DNA from: Thalassospiraceae bacterium LMO-SO8
Lineage (GTDB): Bacteria > Pseudomonadota > Alphaproteobacteria > Rhodospirillales > Casp-alpha2
Assembly (NCBI GenBank): GCA_031655335.1
Contig: CP134226.1
Span: forward strand, 1,240,001-1,304,000
Direction of reading: 5' to 3'
Length of the DNA: 64,000 bases
A model generated the notes under the pieces. The model was given only the letters and a program-made list of their open reading frames with translations. It made no database searches and had not been told where the DNA came from. Positions 8,655 to 16,985 of the stretch are shown piece by piece; position 1 is the first letter of the stretch; each line of letters opens with the position of its first letter. The translations under genes were made by a program, and so were the position numbers.

Positions 8655-9602
8655 ATGCCGAAAAGATTGATGTATACGGGCGGTCCCCTGGACCGGGCCG
8701 GCGACCGGCGGCGCGATGCCGCCGGGGTCGCGGAACTCCTCAACCATCCCAAGGCCCGGGTTGCACCCGTGTGGCGCGACCGCAACCTGGTGGAACCTGG
8801 AGACAGCCCGCGGGCGGGCTGGCTGACCGGCGAGGCGGCGGTCATCGTGACGACCCAGGCCAGCGTGCAGGTGTTTCTGGGCATGTGGGAAGATGCACCC
8901 TATTTCGCCGTCGACCTGTCCCATCACGACGAGGACGCCCTGCCCAACCTGGTCAACGGTGCCACCTTCGAGGACCTGCGCCAGATCGGACGCCTGCTCG
9001 CCGCCGAAGAGGCGACGATCCTGGCCTATGCCAGGGGCATGACCCATTGGCACCGGCGACAGAAATACTGCAGCGACTGCGGCAGCCCCACGGAGGCCCG
9101 CGACAGCGGCCATGTCCAGGTCTGCACCAATCCGGATTGCGGGCGCTCGCACTTCCCACGCACGGACCCGGCGGTGATCATGCTGGTGACCCACGTCGGG
9201 GCCGACGGCGTCGACCGCTGTTTGCTGGGCTGGTCGACGCGCTGGGACTTTCCCATGTATTCGACCCTGGCCGGGTTCGTGGAACCCGGCGAAAGCCTGG
9301 AGGAAGCCGTGGCCCGCGAGGTGCTGGAGGAATCGGGTATCCGCGTCGCCGACGTGACCTACCGAGGGTCGCAGCCCTGGCCGTTTCCGGCCTCGCTGAT
9401 GCTGGGCTTCCGGGCGCGGGGGCTGAACGACGACATCACCGTCGATCCCACGGAAATCCGCGAGGCCAAGTGGTTTTCCCGCGCCGATCTGGCCCAGTTC
9501 GGCGAATTCTACGGCGAGACGGACCCCAATCGCCCGCGCCTGCCGCGCACGGACAGTATCTCGCGGCGGCTGATCAACGATTGGATCGACGAGGGCGACT
9601 GA
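8655..9602 (+). CDS. nudC: NAD+ diphosphatase / NADH pyrophosphatase NudC
   Basis: This is a 315-residue NudC-type Nudix hydrolase, which cleaves NAD(H) to NMN(H) and AMP and removes NAD caps from RNA in studied species. A four-cysteine zinc ribbon is at Cys139, Cys142, Cys157 and Cys162. The Nudix box starts at G207 (GFVEPGESLEEAVAREVLEE). The NudC-specific SQPWPFPAS follows at 239-247. All three features are intact. The gene diverges from the SRP RNA/dnaX unit. Confidence 0.94.
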   Translation: MPKRLMYTGGPLDRAGDRRRDAAGVAELLNHPKARVAPVWRDRNLVEPGDSPRAGWLTGEAAVIVTTQASVQVFLGMWEDAPYFAVDLSHHDEDALPNLVNGATFEDLRQIGRLLAAEEATILAYARGMTHWHRRQKYCSDCGSPTEARDSGHVQVCTNPDCGRSHFPRTDPAVIMLVTHVGADGVDRCLLGWSTRWDFPMYSTLAGFVEPGESLEEAVAREVLEESGIRVADVTYRGSQPWPFPASLMLGFRARGLNDDITVDPTEIREAKWFSRADLAQFGEFYGETDPNRPRLPRTDSISRRLINDWIDEGD

Positions 9603-9631
9603 GGCCGCGCCCGTGAACCAATTGACCGTCG

Positions 9632-9667
9632 CTTCCGTAAACAAATAAAGCCCCTCTGTTACGGAAG
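9632..9667. promoter_or_regulatory. Perfect 9-bp inverted repeat overlapping a putative promoter
   Basis: CTTCCGTAA (9632-9640) and TTACGGAAG (9659-9667) are exact inverted copies separated by 18 bases. A TTGACC (9622-9627) with an AATAAA 16 bases downstream (9644-9649) could be the -35 and -10. The repeat would then flank the -10 and end ten bases before the ATG of the SDR gene. This looks like an operator for a dimeric regulator. No regulator gene is adjacent. Confidence 0.45.
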
Positions 9668-9676
9668 TTCACCGTC

Positions 9677-10399
9677 ATGCCTCAAATATCCAAGGTCCGG
9701 AATGCGCCCCCTGCGACTGTGGCCGCCGTGTTTGGCGCGAACGGCGCGATCGGCAATGCGATCGCAAATCGGCTGGAAGACAGCGGCCGCTTTAAATCGG
9801 TGTTCCGTTTCTCTCGCCGCACAGACCCCGCCGTCGACATCACCAGAGAAGAGAGCGTGGCGGCGGCGGCAGATCTGGTCGTCGGCACAGGCACCGCGCT
9901 GCGTCTCGTCGTGGACGCGACAGGCTTTCTCCATGGGCCGGACGCAATGCCGGAGAAAAGCTGGCGCGACCTCGATCCGGACCGCATGGCCCGCGCATTT
10001 GCCGTCAATGCGATTGGCCCGGCATTGATCCTGAAACATTTTCTGCCGCTTCTGCCGTACGCCGGGCGGTCCGTTTTCGCCACACTGTCAGCCAAGGTCG
10101 GGAGTATCGCCGACAATCGGCTGGGCGGGTGGTACAGCTACCGCGCCTCCAAAGCCGCGTTGAACCAAATCGTGCGGACCGCAGCGGTGGAACTCGGGCG
10201 CCGGCGACCGGGCGCAATCTGCGTCGCCCTGCATCCGGGAACCGTCGACAGCCCGCTGAGCGCCCCTTTCGCCAAGAACGGCTTGACCGTGCGCTCCCCG
10301 GCGGGCGCGGCGGAACGTCTTCTCGACGTCATCGACGGCTTGACCCCGACGGATAGCGGGGGGTTTTACGATCATTCGGGGGAGCCATTGCCATGGTGA
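9677..10399 (+). CDS. SDR family oxidoreductase (CsgA/C-factor-like)
   Basis: This is a 240-residue short-chain dehydrogenase with an NAD(P)-binding GANGAIG motif at 20-26. The catalytic residues look intact: Ser138 in TLSAKVGS, Tyr155 and Lys159 in YSYRASK. The C-terminal part HPGTVDSPLSAPFAKNGL resembles C-factor-like SDRs. The substrate is unknown. Its last codons overlap the start of the DCC protein gene, so the two form an operon, preceded by an operator-like inverted repeat. Confidence 0.85.
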   Translation: MPQISKVRNAPPATVAAVFGANGAIGNAIANRLEDSGRFKSVFRFSRRTDPAVDITREESVAAAADLVVGTGTALRLVVDATGFLHGPDAMPEKSWRDLDPDRMARAFAVNAIGPALILKHFLPLLPYAGRSVFATLSAKVGSIADNRLGGWYSYRASKAALNQIVRTAAVELGRRRPGAICVALHPGTVDSPLSAPFAKNGLTVRSPAGAAERLLDVIDGLTPTDSGGFYDHSGEPLPW

Positions 10400-10788
10400 T
10401 CGGCCTTGACCACGGCCCACCCGTTCTCACCGTTTTTTTCGACGGCGGCTGTCCGCTTTGCCGGAAAGAGATCGCCTTCTACCGTCGCCGTTCCGGCGCG
10501 GAGCGTATTCGCTGGGTGAATGTTCAAGCCTGCGCAGACCGCGAGTTACCCGACGGTCTGAGTCGCTGCGATGCCTTGCGGCGTTTTCACACCCGGGATG
10601 CCCAGGGCCGATTGTACTCGGGCGCACGCGGATTTGCCGAGTTGTGGGCGGCACTGCCTGCGTTTCGCCTCGCCGGACTTCTGTTCCGCATCCGGCCAAT
10701 GGGAGCACTGCTGGAAATCACCTACCGCACCTTTCTCCGTATCCGGCCGCTCATTCCCCGTCGTCCCGGGTCCCCCACCAAAATGTGA
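10393..10788 (+). CDS. DCC family thiol-disulfide oxidoreductase-like protein (DUF393)
   Basis: This 131-residue DUF393 protein has the family motif FFDGGCPLCRKEIAFYRRR, with a thioredoxin-like Cys20-x2-Cys23 pair. The family is predicted to be redox-active, but its biochemistry is not settled. A hydrophobic segment follows at about 88-105. The ATG lies inside the last seven bases of the SDR gene, so translation is probably coupled. Confidence 0.82.
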   Translation: MVIGLDHGPPVLTVFFDGGCPLCRKEIAFYRRRSGAERIRWVNVQACADRELPDGLSRCDALRRFHTRDAQGRLYSGARGFAELWAALPAFRLAGLLFRIRPMGALLEITYRTFLRIRPLIPRRPGSPTKM

Positions 10789-10869
10789 ACGGATGTGCGT
10801 GGCGGTCGGCGGCGGATCGGTGGATATAGGCGGCAAATCCGATTGCCTGCTTGTTAAGGAGTTCCACCC

Positions 10870-11208
10870 ATGACCGACGTTTCCCTGACCCCCGCCGCCA
10901 AGACCGTCACCGCCACCGTGAACGGCGAGGTGATCGCCGAAAGCGCCAAGGCGCAGATCCTCAAGGAAGGCGCCTATGCGCCCATGTACTATTTCCCGAA
11001 GGCCGACGTGCGCATGGACGCCCTGGCGGCGACGGAAAAATCCACCCTGTGCCCGCACAAGGGCACGGCCAGCTACTGGTCGATCAACGCCGGCGGCCGG
11101 ACGGCGGAAAACGCCGCCTGGGCCTACGAAACCCCGCCGGCGGGGCTGGAGGCCATGGCCGGGCACATCGCATTCTATCCGTTCGTGGTCAAGTTCGCGG
11201 AAAAGTAG
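10870..11208 (+). CDS. DUF427 domain-containing protein
   Basis: This 112-residue protein is made of one DUF427 domain: NGEVIAESAKAQIL at the start, then YYFPKADVRMD, STLCPHKGTASYW and AAWAYETPPAGLEAMAGHIAFYP. The single-domain length is typical. The function is unknown. AAGGAG is placed eight bases before the ATG. The gene is followed by a short tandem repeat and a convergent cupin gene. Confidence 0.86.
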   Translation: MTDVSLTPAAKTVTATVNGEVIAESAKAQILKEGAYAPMYYFPKADVRMDALAATEKSTLCPHKGTASYWSINAGGRTAENAAWAYETPPAGLEAMAGHIAFYPFVVKFAEK

Positions 11209-11214
11209 GCGCCT

Positions 11215-11256
11215 GGGTCAGCAAGGCCCGGGTCAGTAAGGCCCGGGTCAGTAAGG
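11215..11256. repeat. 15-bp tandem repeat, about 2.8 copies
   Basis: The unit GGGTCAGTAAGGCCC is present at 11215-11229 (one mismatch), 11230-11244 and 11245-11256 (partial). The unit contains the stop codon and last codons of the minus-strand cupin gene, so that gene's 3' end, stop included, has been copied downstream of itself. In the cupin frame each copy again gives a TGA stop. Confidence 0.85.
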
Positions 11257-11724
11257 ACTGCCGTCCTTGTGGGTGAACAGCCACTGGCCGTCCGGGCCCA
11301 GGTTGGCCTGAATGTCGTCGCGGGGATAGCTGGCCGCGTCGCCCGGCGTGCGGTCGCCGATTTCCAGGTACAGCACGTCGGCCGTGGTCCGGTTGACCAG
11401 GTGATGGGCCGAACCGCCGGCGGGAAAGCCCGCGCACATGCCGGGCGACAGTTCGGTTTCGCCGTCTTCCGTGACCAGGGTGGGCGATCCTTCGAGAATG
11501 TAGACGAATTCGTCCTGGCGGGTATGGCGGTGGAGCAGCGCCGATTCGCCGCCCGGCGCGAGCCGCGTCAGGTTGACGCCGAAGTTGGCGAGCCCGAAGA
11601 CGTCGCCCAACTGGCGCTTTTTGCGCCCCGCCATGCGGCTGAAGAACGGTTCCGGATAGGTCGAGGGCTTGGCCCGGGGGGCGATGTCCAGCGCCCGGAC
11701 GGCGGGGGGTCTTTCGTCGGTCAT
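11248..11724 (-). CDS. Cupin domain-containing protein
   Basis: This 158-residue single-domain cupin has motif 1 visible as GGESALLHRHTRQDEFVYILEG, which supplies two His and one Glu metal ligands. Motif 2 is GMCAGFPAGGSAHHLVN. It probably binds a divalent metal; the reaction cannot be told. The C-terminal tail WLFTHKDGSPY is conserved in the 'cupin domain-containing' group of proteobacteria. Its stop lies within a 15-bp tandem repeat. The next gene upstream is the DUF983 gene, about 30 bases away. Confidence 0.8.
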   Translation of the reverse strand: MTDERPPAVRALDIAPRAKPSTYPEPFFSRMAGRKKRQLGDVFGLANFGVNLTRLAPGGESALLHRHTRQDEFVYILEGSPTLVTEDGETELSPGMCAGFPAGGSAHHLVNRTTADVLYLEIGDRTPGDAASYPRDDIQANLGPDGQWLFTHKDGSPY

Positions 11725-11754
11725 CGCGGGATGCTCCTTATCCCGAAATCGGCG

Positions 11755-12138
11755 TTACTGCGTTTCGTCGCCGCGCAGGCCCAGATGCCACATCAGGCCC
11801 AGAATCCCGCCCTTGACCCGCGGCAAAAGCGCCAGCGTGAGGCCCAGGGTCACCGGCACGGCCACGCCCAGCAGCATCCAGGTCGGCGGCGACATCAGCT
11901 GTTCGCTCATCAGCAGCATCGGCACCACCATATGGCCGACGATGGCGATGGTCAGATAGGGCGGGAAGTCGTCGGCACGGATATGGCCCAACTCCTCCCC
12001 GCAATGGGGGCAGTCGGTGACCTTCAGGTAGCCCTTGAAGCTGTGGCCGATACCGCAGCTGGGACAACGGCGCGCGAGACCACGCAGGATGGCGAGGCCC
12101 AGGTGGGGCCGGATGTCTTCGAAGGTCACGGGGGTCAT
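11755..12138 (-). CDS. DUF983 membrane protein with zinc-ribbon-like motif
   Basis: This 127-residue DUF983 protein starts MTPVTFEDIRP. Near the N-terminus are two CxxC pairs, RCPSCGIG and DCPHCGEE, likely to bind zinc. Two hydrophobic segments follow (LTIAIVGHMVVPMLLM and MLLGVAVPVTLGLTLALL). The function is unknown. The ATG overlaps the pheA stop in an ATGA, so it is translationally coupled to pheA. A longer frame upstream (to 12204) would overlap pheA by about 70 bases and is less likely. Confidence 0.84.
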   Translation of the reverse strand: MTPVTFEDIRPHLGLAILRGLARRCPSCGIGHSFKGYLKVTDCPHCGEELGHIRADDFPPYLTIAIVGHMVVPMLLMSEQLMSPPTWMLLGVAVPVTLGLTLALLPRVKGGILGLMWHLGLRGDETQ

Positions 12139-12998
12139 GCTCCTTGATTGGCGGCGGTTTTGCGGAACGGATGGGCCGGATAGGTGCCCAGCACCTTGAT
12201 CCATTCGGAATAATGGGACAGATCCTCGAAGGCCAGCTGGACCGAGGGCGCGTCCATGTGGCCCTCGACCTCGGCGAAGAACTGGGCCGCGATGAAATCG
12301 GGGCCGACGTAACTTTCCAGTTTGGTCATGTTGACCCCGTTGGTGGCGAACCCGCCCATGGCCTTGTAGAGGGCGGCGGGAACGTTGCGCACACGGAACG
12401 TGAAGCTGGTGATGTACGCCTCGGCCTCATTATAGGCCGGCGGTTCCGCCGTCAGTGACAAGATCACAAAGCGCGTGGTGTTGTGCTCCGCGTCCTCGAT
12501 GTTCTGTTTGAGCGAACAGAGGCCGTAGATTTCCCCGGCCAGGCTGGAGGCGATGGCCGCCTGAGACTTGTCGCCCTGGGCCGCGATGTCCTTGGCCGCC
12601 CCCGCTGTATCGACATGAACCACGGGCGTCACGCCCAGGTCGCGGATCAGGTTGCGGCACTGGTTGAGCGCATGGACATGGCTGTGGACATGGGTCAGGT
12701 CGCCGATTTCGGCGCCCGGCACGGCCAGAAGATGATGATGCACCCGGTGGAAATGCTCGCCGATGATGTGCAGGCCGGAATCGGGCAGCAGATGGTGGAT
12801 GTCGGCGACCCGCCCGGCGACGGAATTTTCGATGGGAATCATGGCCAGCCGCGCCTTGCCGTCATGCACGGCGGCGAAGGCGTCTTCGAAGGTGCGGCAG
12901 GGCAAGGGCTCCATCTCGCCCCGCGCCTCGCGGCAGGCAAGATGGGAATAGGCACCGGGCATGCCCTGGAAGGCGATGGAAGTAGCGGAAGAAGCCAT
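12135..12998 (-). CDS. pheA: Prephenate dehydratase
   Basis: This is a 287-residue monofunctional prephenate dehydratase, converting prephenate to phenylpyruvate for phenylalanine synthesis. FQGMPGAYSHLA opens the catalytic domain; IPIENSVAGRV and the HNTTRFVIL motif (NTTRF, catalytic Thr) follow. A C-terminal ACT domain has ALYKAMGGFATNGVNMTKLESY, so feedback control by Phe is likely. No chorismate mutase domain is present. The start at 12998 matches the family; the frame extends to 13196 but that part is low-complexity. Confidence 0.94.
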   Translation of the reverse strand: MASSATSIAFQGMPGAYSHLACREARGEMEPLPCRTFEDAFAAVHDGKARLAMIPIENSVAGRVADIHHLLPDSGLHIIGEHFHRVHHHLLAVPGAEIGDLTHVHSHVHALNQCRNLIRDLGVTPVVHVDTAGAAKDIAAQGDKSQAAIASSLAGEIYGLCSLKQNIEDAEHNTTRFVILSLTAEPPAYNEAEAYITSFTFRVRNVPAALYKAMGGFATNGVNMTKLESYVGPDFIAAQFFAEVEGHMDAPSVQLAFEDLSHYSEWIKVLGTYPAHPFRKTAANQGA

Positions 12999-13207
12999 GG
13001 CTGAGCGGTCTTGGGGGTCCGGATGGGGAAAGGCCCGGAGATCACGGGCATTTTCAGAAACTGGCGGGAGTATCGTTGGCGAGGCTGCCGGTGTCAACGC
13101 GGGCCGGACCCGCGCCATGAAGAAGCGGACGGGCGGCGGCTTATGCCGCTTGAACATGGCGGCATGGGCGGTTAAATTCCCCGCAACAATCGGCAAAGGA
13201 AAACACC

Positions 13208-13720
13208 ATGCAGTTCTCCCGGATGGAAAAACTCGGTTTCGGCGTACTCGTGACGGCCTGGGTCGTGTGGGGCACCAACAAGATCGGCGATACGCTGGTT
13301 CACGCGAACGAGCCTGAAAAGATGGGCTTCGAAGTCGCCGTCGCCGACCAGGGCGATGCCCAGGACGCGGCCCCCAAGGAAGCCGAAAAGCCGGTGATGG
13401 AACTGATCGCCACCGCCTCCGCCGACGCCGGCGCCAAGGTGTTCAAGAAATGCACCGCCTGCCATTCGGCGGAAGCGGGCGCCAAGCACAAGATCGGCCC
13501 GAACCTGTGGGGCATCGTCGGCCATCCCCAGGGCAAGGCCGACGGCTATACCTATTCCGGCGTTCTGGCCGGTCTGAGCGGCAAGTGGACCATGGAAGAG
13601 TTGGACAAGTTCCTCGCCGACCCCAAGGGCTATGCCCCCGGCACCAAGATGACCTTCCGCGGCATTCCCAAGAATTCCGACCGCGCGGCCCTGCTGGTCT
13701 TCCTGGACTCCCTCAAGTAA
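13208..13720 (+). CDS. Membrane-anchored cytochrome c (CycM/c552-like)
   Basis: This 170-residue class I cytochrome c is held by an uncleaved N-terminal helix (FGVLVTAWVVWG). An Ala/Glu/Lys-rich linker leads to the heme domain, with the heme site Cys82-x2-Cys85-His86 (CTACH) and likely axial Met148 in GTKMTF. Related alphaproteobacterial proteins carry electrons from the bc1 complex to terminal oxidases. It is divergent from pheA, a common neighbour in this class, with about 210 bp between the two starts. Confidence 0.92.
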   Translation: MQFSRMEKLGFGVLVTAWVVWGTNKIGDTLVHANEPEKMGFEVAVADQGDAQDAAPKEAEKPVMELIATASADAGAKVFKKCTACHSAEAGAKHKIGPNLWGIVGHPQGKADGYTYSGVLAGLSGKWTMEELDKFLADPKGYAPGTKMTFRGIPKNSDRAALLVFLDSLK

Positions 13721-13757
13721 GCCTTTCACGGCTTTCATTCGACCGGAGGACGGCGCC

Positions 13758-14549
13758 GTGACGCAACCGACCACGGACGCCCAGACCGCCCAATGCCTGG
13801 CCCTGGCCATGGACATGGCGGCCCGCGCGCGTGACATCGTGCTGGGCCATTACGGCACCGCCCCCGACGTCGAGGACAAGGCCGACCTGAGCCCCGTCAC
13901 CATCGCCGACCGGGAATGCGAGGCCGCCATGCGCGACATGATCGCCGCCGCCTTCCCCGGGCACGGCATCTTCGGCGAGGAGTTCGGGGCCGAGAACGCG
14001 GACGCCGAATTCGTCTGGGTGCTCGACCCCATCGACGGCACCAAGGCCTTCATCACCGGCAAGCCCCTGTTCGGCACCCTGATCGGCCTGCTGAAGGACG
14101 GTGCTCCCTATCTGGGCGTCATGGACAACCCGGCCTTGGACGAGGTCTGGGCGGGTGCGCCCGGTCTGGGGGCGACGCGCAACGGCGCCCCCGTACGCTG
14201 CCGGCCCTGTCCCGATCTGGCCTCCGCCTGGCTGTACACCACCTCGCCGCAGATGCACCAGGGCCTCAACTTCGGCCATTTCGAAAACCTGCGCCATGGC
14301 TGCCGCCACGCGCTTTACGGCGGCGATTGCTACAGCTACGGCACGCTGGCCCGCGGCCGCGCCGACCTTGTCTGCGATTCCAGCATGCAGCCCTATGACT
14401 ATGTCGCCCTGGTGCCCATCGTCGAAGGGGCCGGCGGGCGCATGACCGACTGGGCCGGCGGCACCCTGGGCCTGACGGGCGACGGCACGGTCATCGCCTC
14501 GGGCGATGCGGCGCTGCATGAGCAGGCCGTGGCGGCGCTGCGGGGATAA
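13758..14549 (+). CDS. Inositol monophosphatase family protein, probable histidinol-phosphatase
   Basis: This 263-residue enzyme of the inositol monophosphatase fold has the metal-binding motifs GEEFG, WVLDPIDGTKAFITG and, near the C-terminus, MQPYDYVALVPIVEGAGG. The ITGKPLFGTLIGL stretch and overall length resemble HisN-type histidinol-phosphate phosphatases, which would place it in histidine synthesis. Another phosphomonoester substrate is possible. The start is GTG with GGAGGA seven bases upstream. Confidence 0.85.
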   Translation: MTQPTTDAQTAQCLALAMDMAARARDIVLGHYGTAPDVEDKADLSPVTIADRECEAAMRDMIAAAFPGHGIFGEEFGAENADAEFVWVLDPIDGTKAFITGKPLFGTLIGLLKDGAPYLGVMDNPALDEVWAGAPGLGATRNGAPVRCRPCPDLASAWLYTTSPQMHQGLNFGHFENLRHGCRHALYGGDCYSYGTLARGRADLVCDSSMQPYDYVALVPIVEGAGGRMTDWAGGTLGLTGDGTVIASGDAALHEQAVAALRG

Positions 14550-14552
14550 CGA

Positions 14553-14951
14553 TCAGACCCAGCTGCGGAAATACGCCTCTCGCCGAGCCGCCTCCAACTG
14601 TTCATACCTTTCCCTGTCCGACAGGCGGCATGTTTGGATGACGACCAGCGGCGGCATCATGAAAAGCATGAAAAACGCGATCAAGGTAAGGTGCCGATCG
14701 CCATCGTTAACACCGACGTTGATGAAATAGAGCGCTAATAGCATCGATATCGATGCGAAATTTTTTATGACTTTCGTATCAAACCGCATCCGCTCCAACG
14801 TCACTGACCTGACCCGCCAATCGAATATCGAATATCCGGGCTGAACGCCCCCGAACTTTTTACTTATGCGCCGCTCAATCCGGTCACCGGCCCGATACGC
14901 CCACTTGAGTACCCCGGCGACAAAATTGATGACTGCAAGCACACTCCACAT
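14553..14951 (-). CDS. Hypothetical small membrane protein
   Basis: This 132-residue ORF was not recognised. It has a hydrophobic N-terminus (SVLAVINFVAGVLKWAY), a basic stretch, then two close hydrophobic segments (FASISMLLALYFINVG and LTLIAFFMLFMMPPLVVI) and a charged, Arg-rich tail. The base composition is clearly more AT-rich than the rest of the window and includes runs of T and A. It points against both neighbours and may be a recent arrival. A real gene is likely but not certain. Confidence 0.5.
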   Translation of the reverse strand: MWSVLAVINFVAGVLKWAYRAGDRIERRISKKFGGVQPGYSIFDWRVRSVTLERMRFDTKVIKNFASISMLLALYFINVGVNDGDRHLTLIAFFMLFMMPPLVVIQTCRLSDRERYEQLEAARREAYFRSWV

Positions 14952-15105
14952 TGTTGCATCCTTTCCCGAATGTGATCAGACGACTGGATCGGCGATAATT
15001 TTCTACAAATCACAAGCTTGCCACAATCCGGCGTCACTTCTTGACCGGAACCGGCTAATCTCCATATTCCGACGCAGCGAACACCGCATACCGGGGGAAC
15101 CAAAG

Positions 15106-16929
15106 ATGCGATTTCTAAGCGCCCTTCTCGTCCTCACCTGCCTGTCCCTGCCCGCCGGCGCGGCCGACGCGCCCAAGCCGGTGCACGGGCTCGCCATGCA
15201 CGGCGACCTGAAGTACGGCCCGGACTTCAAGCATTTCGACTACGTCAACCCGGACGCCCCCAAGGGCGGCACCGTGCGCCTGGGCGCCACCGGCACCTTC
15301 GACAGCTTCAACCCCTTCATCATCAAGGGCACGGCGGCGGGGGCATCGGGCTTCGTCTACGACACCCTGATGGACGACGCGGCGGACGAACCGTTCAGCC
15401 AGTACGGCCGCCTCGCCGAAACGGTGACCATGCCCGACGACCGTTCCTGGGTCGAATTCCGGCTGCGCAAGGAAGCGCGCTGGCACGACGGCATGCCGGT
15501 GACGGTCGATGACGTGATCTTTTCCTTCAATACCCTGGTCAAGGAGGGGGCGCCCTTCTATCGCTTCTATTACGGCAACGTGGCCGAGGTGACCCAGACC
15601 GGCGAGCGGTCCGTGAAATTCACCTTCAAGCCGGGCGAAAACCGGGAACTGCCGCTGATCATCGGCCAATTGACGGTCCTGCCCAAGCATTACTGGAAGG
15701 ACAAGGAGTTCAACAAGACGACCCTTGAACCGCCCTTGGGCAGCGGCCCTTATAAGATTACCGAGTTCGAGCCTGGACGTTTCGTGAAGCTTTCCCGCGT
15801 CAAGGATTACTGGGGCAAGGACATCCCGGTGATGACGGGCTACAACAATTTCGACGAGATCATTTTCGACTACTACCGCGATTCCAACGTGGCGCTGGAG
15901 GCCTTCCTGGCCGGGCGTTACGACTACAAGTCGGAAAACTCGTCCAAGGCCTGGGCCACGGCCTATGCGACCCCCGCCGTGAAGAAGGGCGTGCTGGTCA
16001 AGGAACAGATCCACCACGACCGCCCGGCGGGCATGCAGGGCTTCGCCTTCAACACCCGCCGCGACCTGTTCAGCGACCCCCAGGTGCGCCACGCGCTGGC
16101 CTATGCCTTCAACTTCGAATGGTCGAACAAGGCCCTGTTCTACGGCCAGTATGAGCGCACCCGCAGCTATTTCCAGAATTCGGAAATGGCGGCGACGGGC
16201 CTGCCGGGGCCGGACGAGCTGAAACTTTTGGAACCGTTCCGCGCCGACCTGCCGCCCGAAGTCTTCACCAAGGAATACAACCCGCCCAAGGGCGACGAGG
16301 GCGGCAACATCCGGGGCAACCTGCGCACGGCGTCCAAGCTGCTGACCGACGCCGGCTGGGTGATCAAGGACGGCAAGCGCATCAATGCCAAGACGGGCAA
16401 GCCCTTCGCCTTCGAAATGCTGCTGGTCAGCCCCCTGTTCGAACGCATCGCCCTGCCGTTCGCCAAGAACCTGGAAAAACTGGGCATCGCCATGACCGTG
16501 CGCACCATCGACACGGCCCAGTACCGGCGCCGGCTCGACACCTTCGATTTCGACATGGTGGTCAGCGGATTCGGCCAGTCCATGTCGCCGGGCAACGAAC
16601 AGCGCGAATTCTGGTCGACGGCGGCAGCCGAGCAGGAAGGCTCGCGCAACATCATCGGCATCAAGTCCAAGGCCGTGGACGCCATCGTCGAAAAGCTGAT
16701 CGCGGCGCCCTCGCGCAAGGACCTGGTGACCGCCTGCAAAGCGCTCGACCGCGTGCTGCAATGGGGGCATTACATGATCCCCAACTGGCACGCGCCCTAC
16801 GACCGCATCGCCTATTGGGACAAGTTCGCCCGGCCCAAGGTGACGCCGACCCGGGGCAACCAGTTCTTCGCCTGGTGGATCGACCCGGCCAAGGCCAAAT
16901 CCCTCGCCGACCGCAGGAAGGGGTTGTAG
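15106..16929 (+). CDS. yejA: Peptide ABC transporter substrate-binding protein (YejA-like)
   Basis: This 607-residue periplasmic binding protein of SBP family 5 feeds a YejBEF-type importer, whose E. coli version takes up microcin C and peptides. A signal peptide covers about residues 1-19 (hydrophobic LSALLVLTCLSLPAGA). FKHFDYVNPDAPKGG and TFDSFNPFIIKG are typical YejA features, as is QGFAFNTRRDLFSDPQVRHAL. The frame is open for 240 bases upstream, but only the ATG at 15106 gives a proper signal sequence. It heads a four-gene import operon. Confidence 0.92.
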   Translation: MRFLSALLVLTCLSLPAGAADAPKPVHGLAMHGDLKYGPDFKHFDYVNPDAPKGGTVRLGATGTFDSFNPFIIKGTAAGASGFVYDTLMDDAADEPFSQYGRLAETVTMPDDRSWVEFRLRKEARWHDGMPVTVDDVIFSFNTLVKEGAPFYRFYYGNVAEVTQTGERSVKFTFKPGENRELPLIIGQLTVLPKHYWKDKEFNKTTLEPPLGSGPYKITEFEPGRFVKLSRVKDYWGKDIPVMTGYNNFDEIIFDYYRDSNVALEAFLAGRYDYKSENSSKAWATAYATPAVKKGVLVKEQIHHDRPAGMQGFAFNTRRDLFSDPQVRHALAYAFNFEWSNKALFYGQYERTRSYFQNSEMAATGLPGPDELKLLEPFRADLPPEVFTKEYNPPKGDEGGNIRGNLRTASKLLTDAGWVIKDGKRINAKTGKPFAFEMLLVSPLFERIALPFAKNLEKLGIAMTVRTIDTAQYRRRLDTFDFDMVVSGFGQSMSPGNEQREFWSTAAAEQEGSRNIIGIKSKAVDAIVEKLIAAPSRKDLVTACKALDRVLQWGHYMIPNWHAPYDRIAYWDKFARPKVTPTRGNQFFAWWIDPAKAKSLADRRKGL

Positions 16930-16985
16930 GCCCGCCCCCACGGCAACGGTAGCCGCACGGGTCGCCAGGCCTTATCATCGCCGCC

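Noticed and set aside
15115-16941. A 608-codon minus-strand frame over yejA
   Set aside because: Antisense shadow of a well-supported gene with His/Arg/Gly-rich composition.
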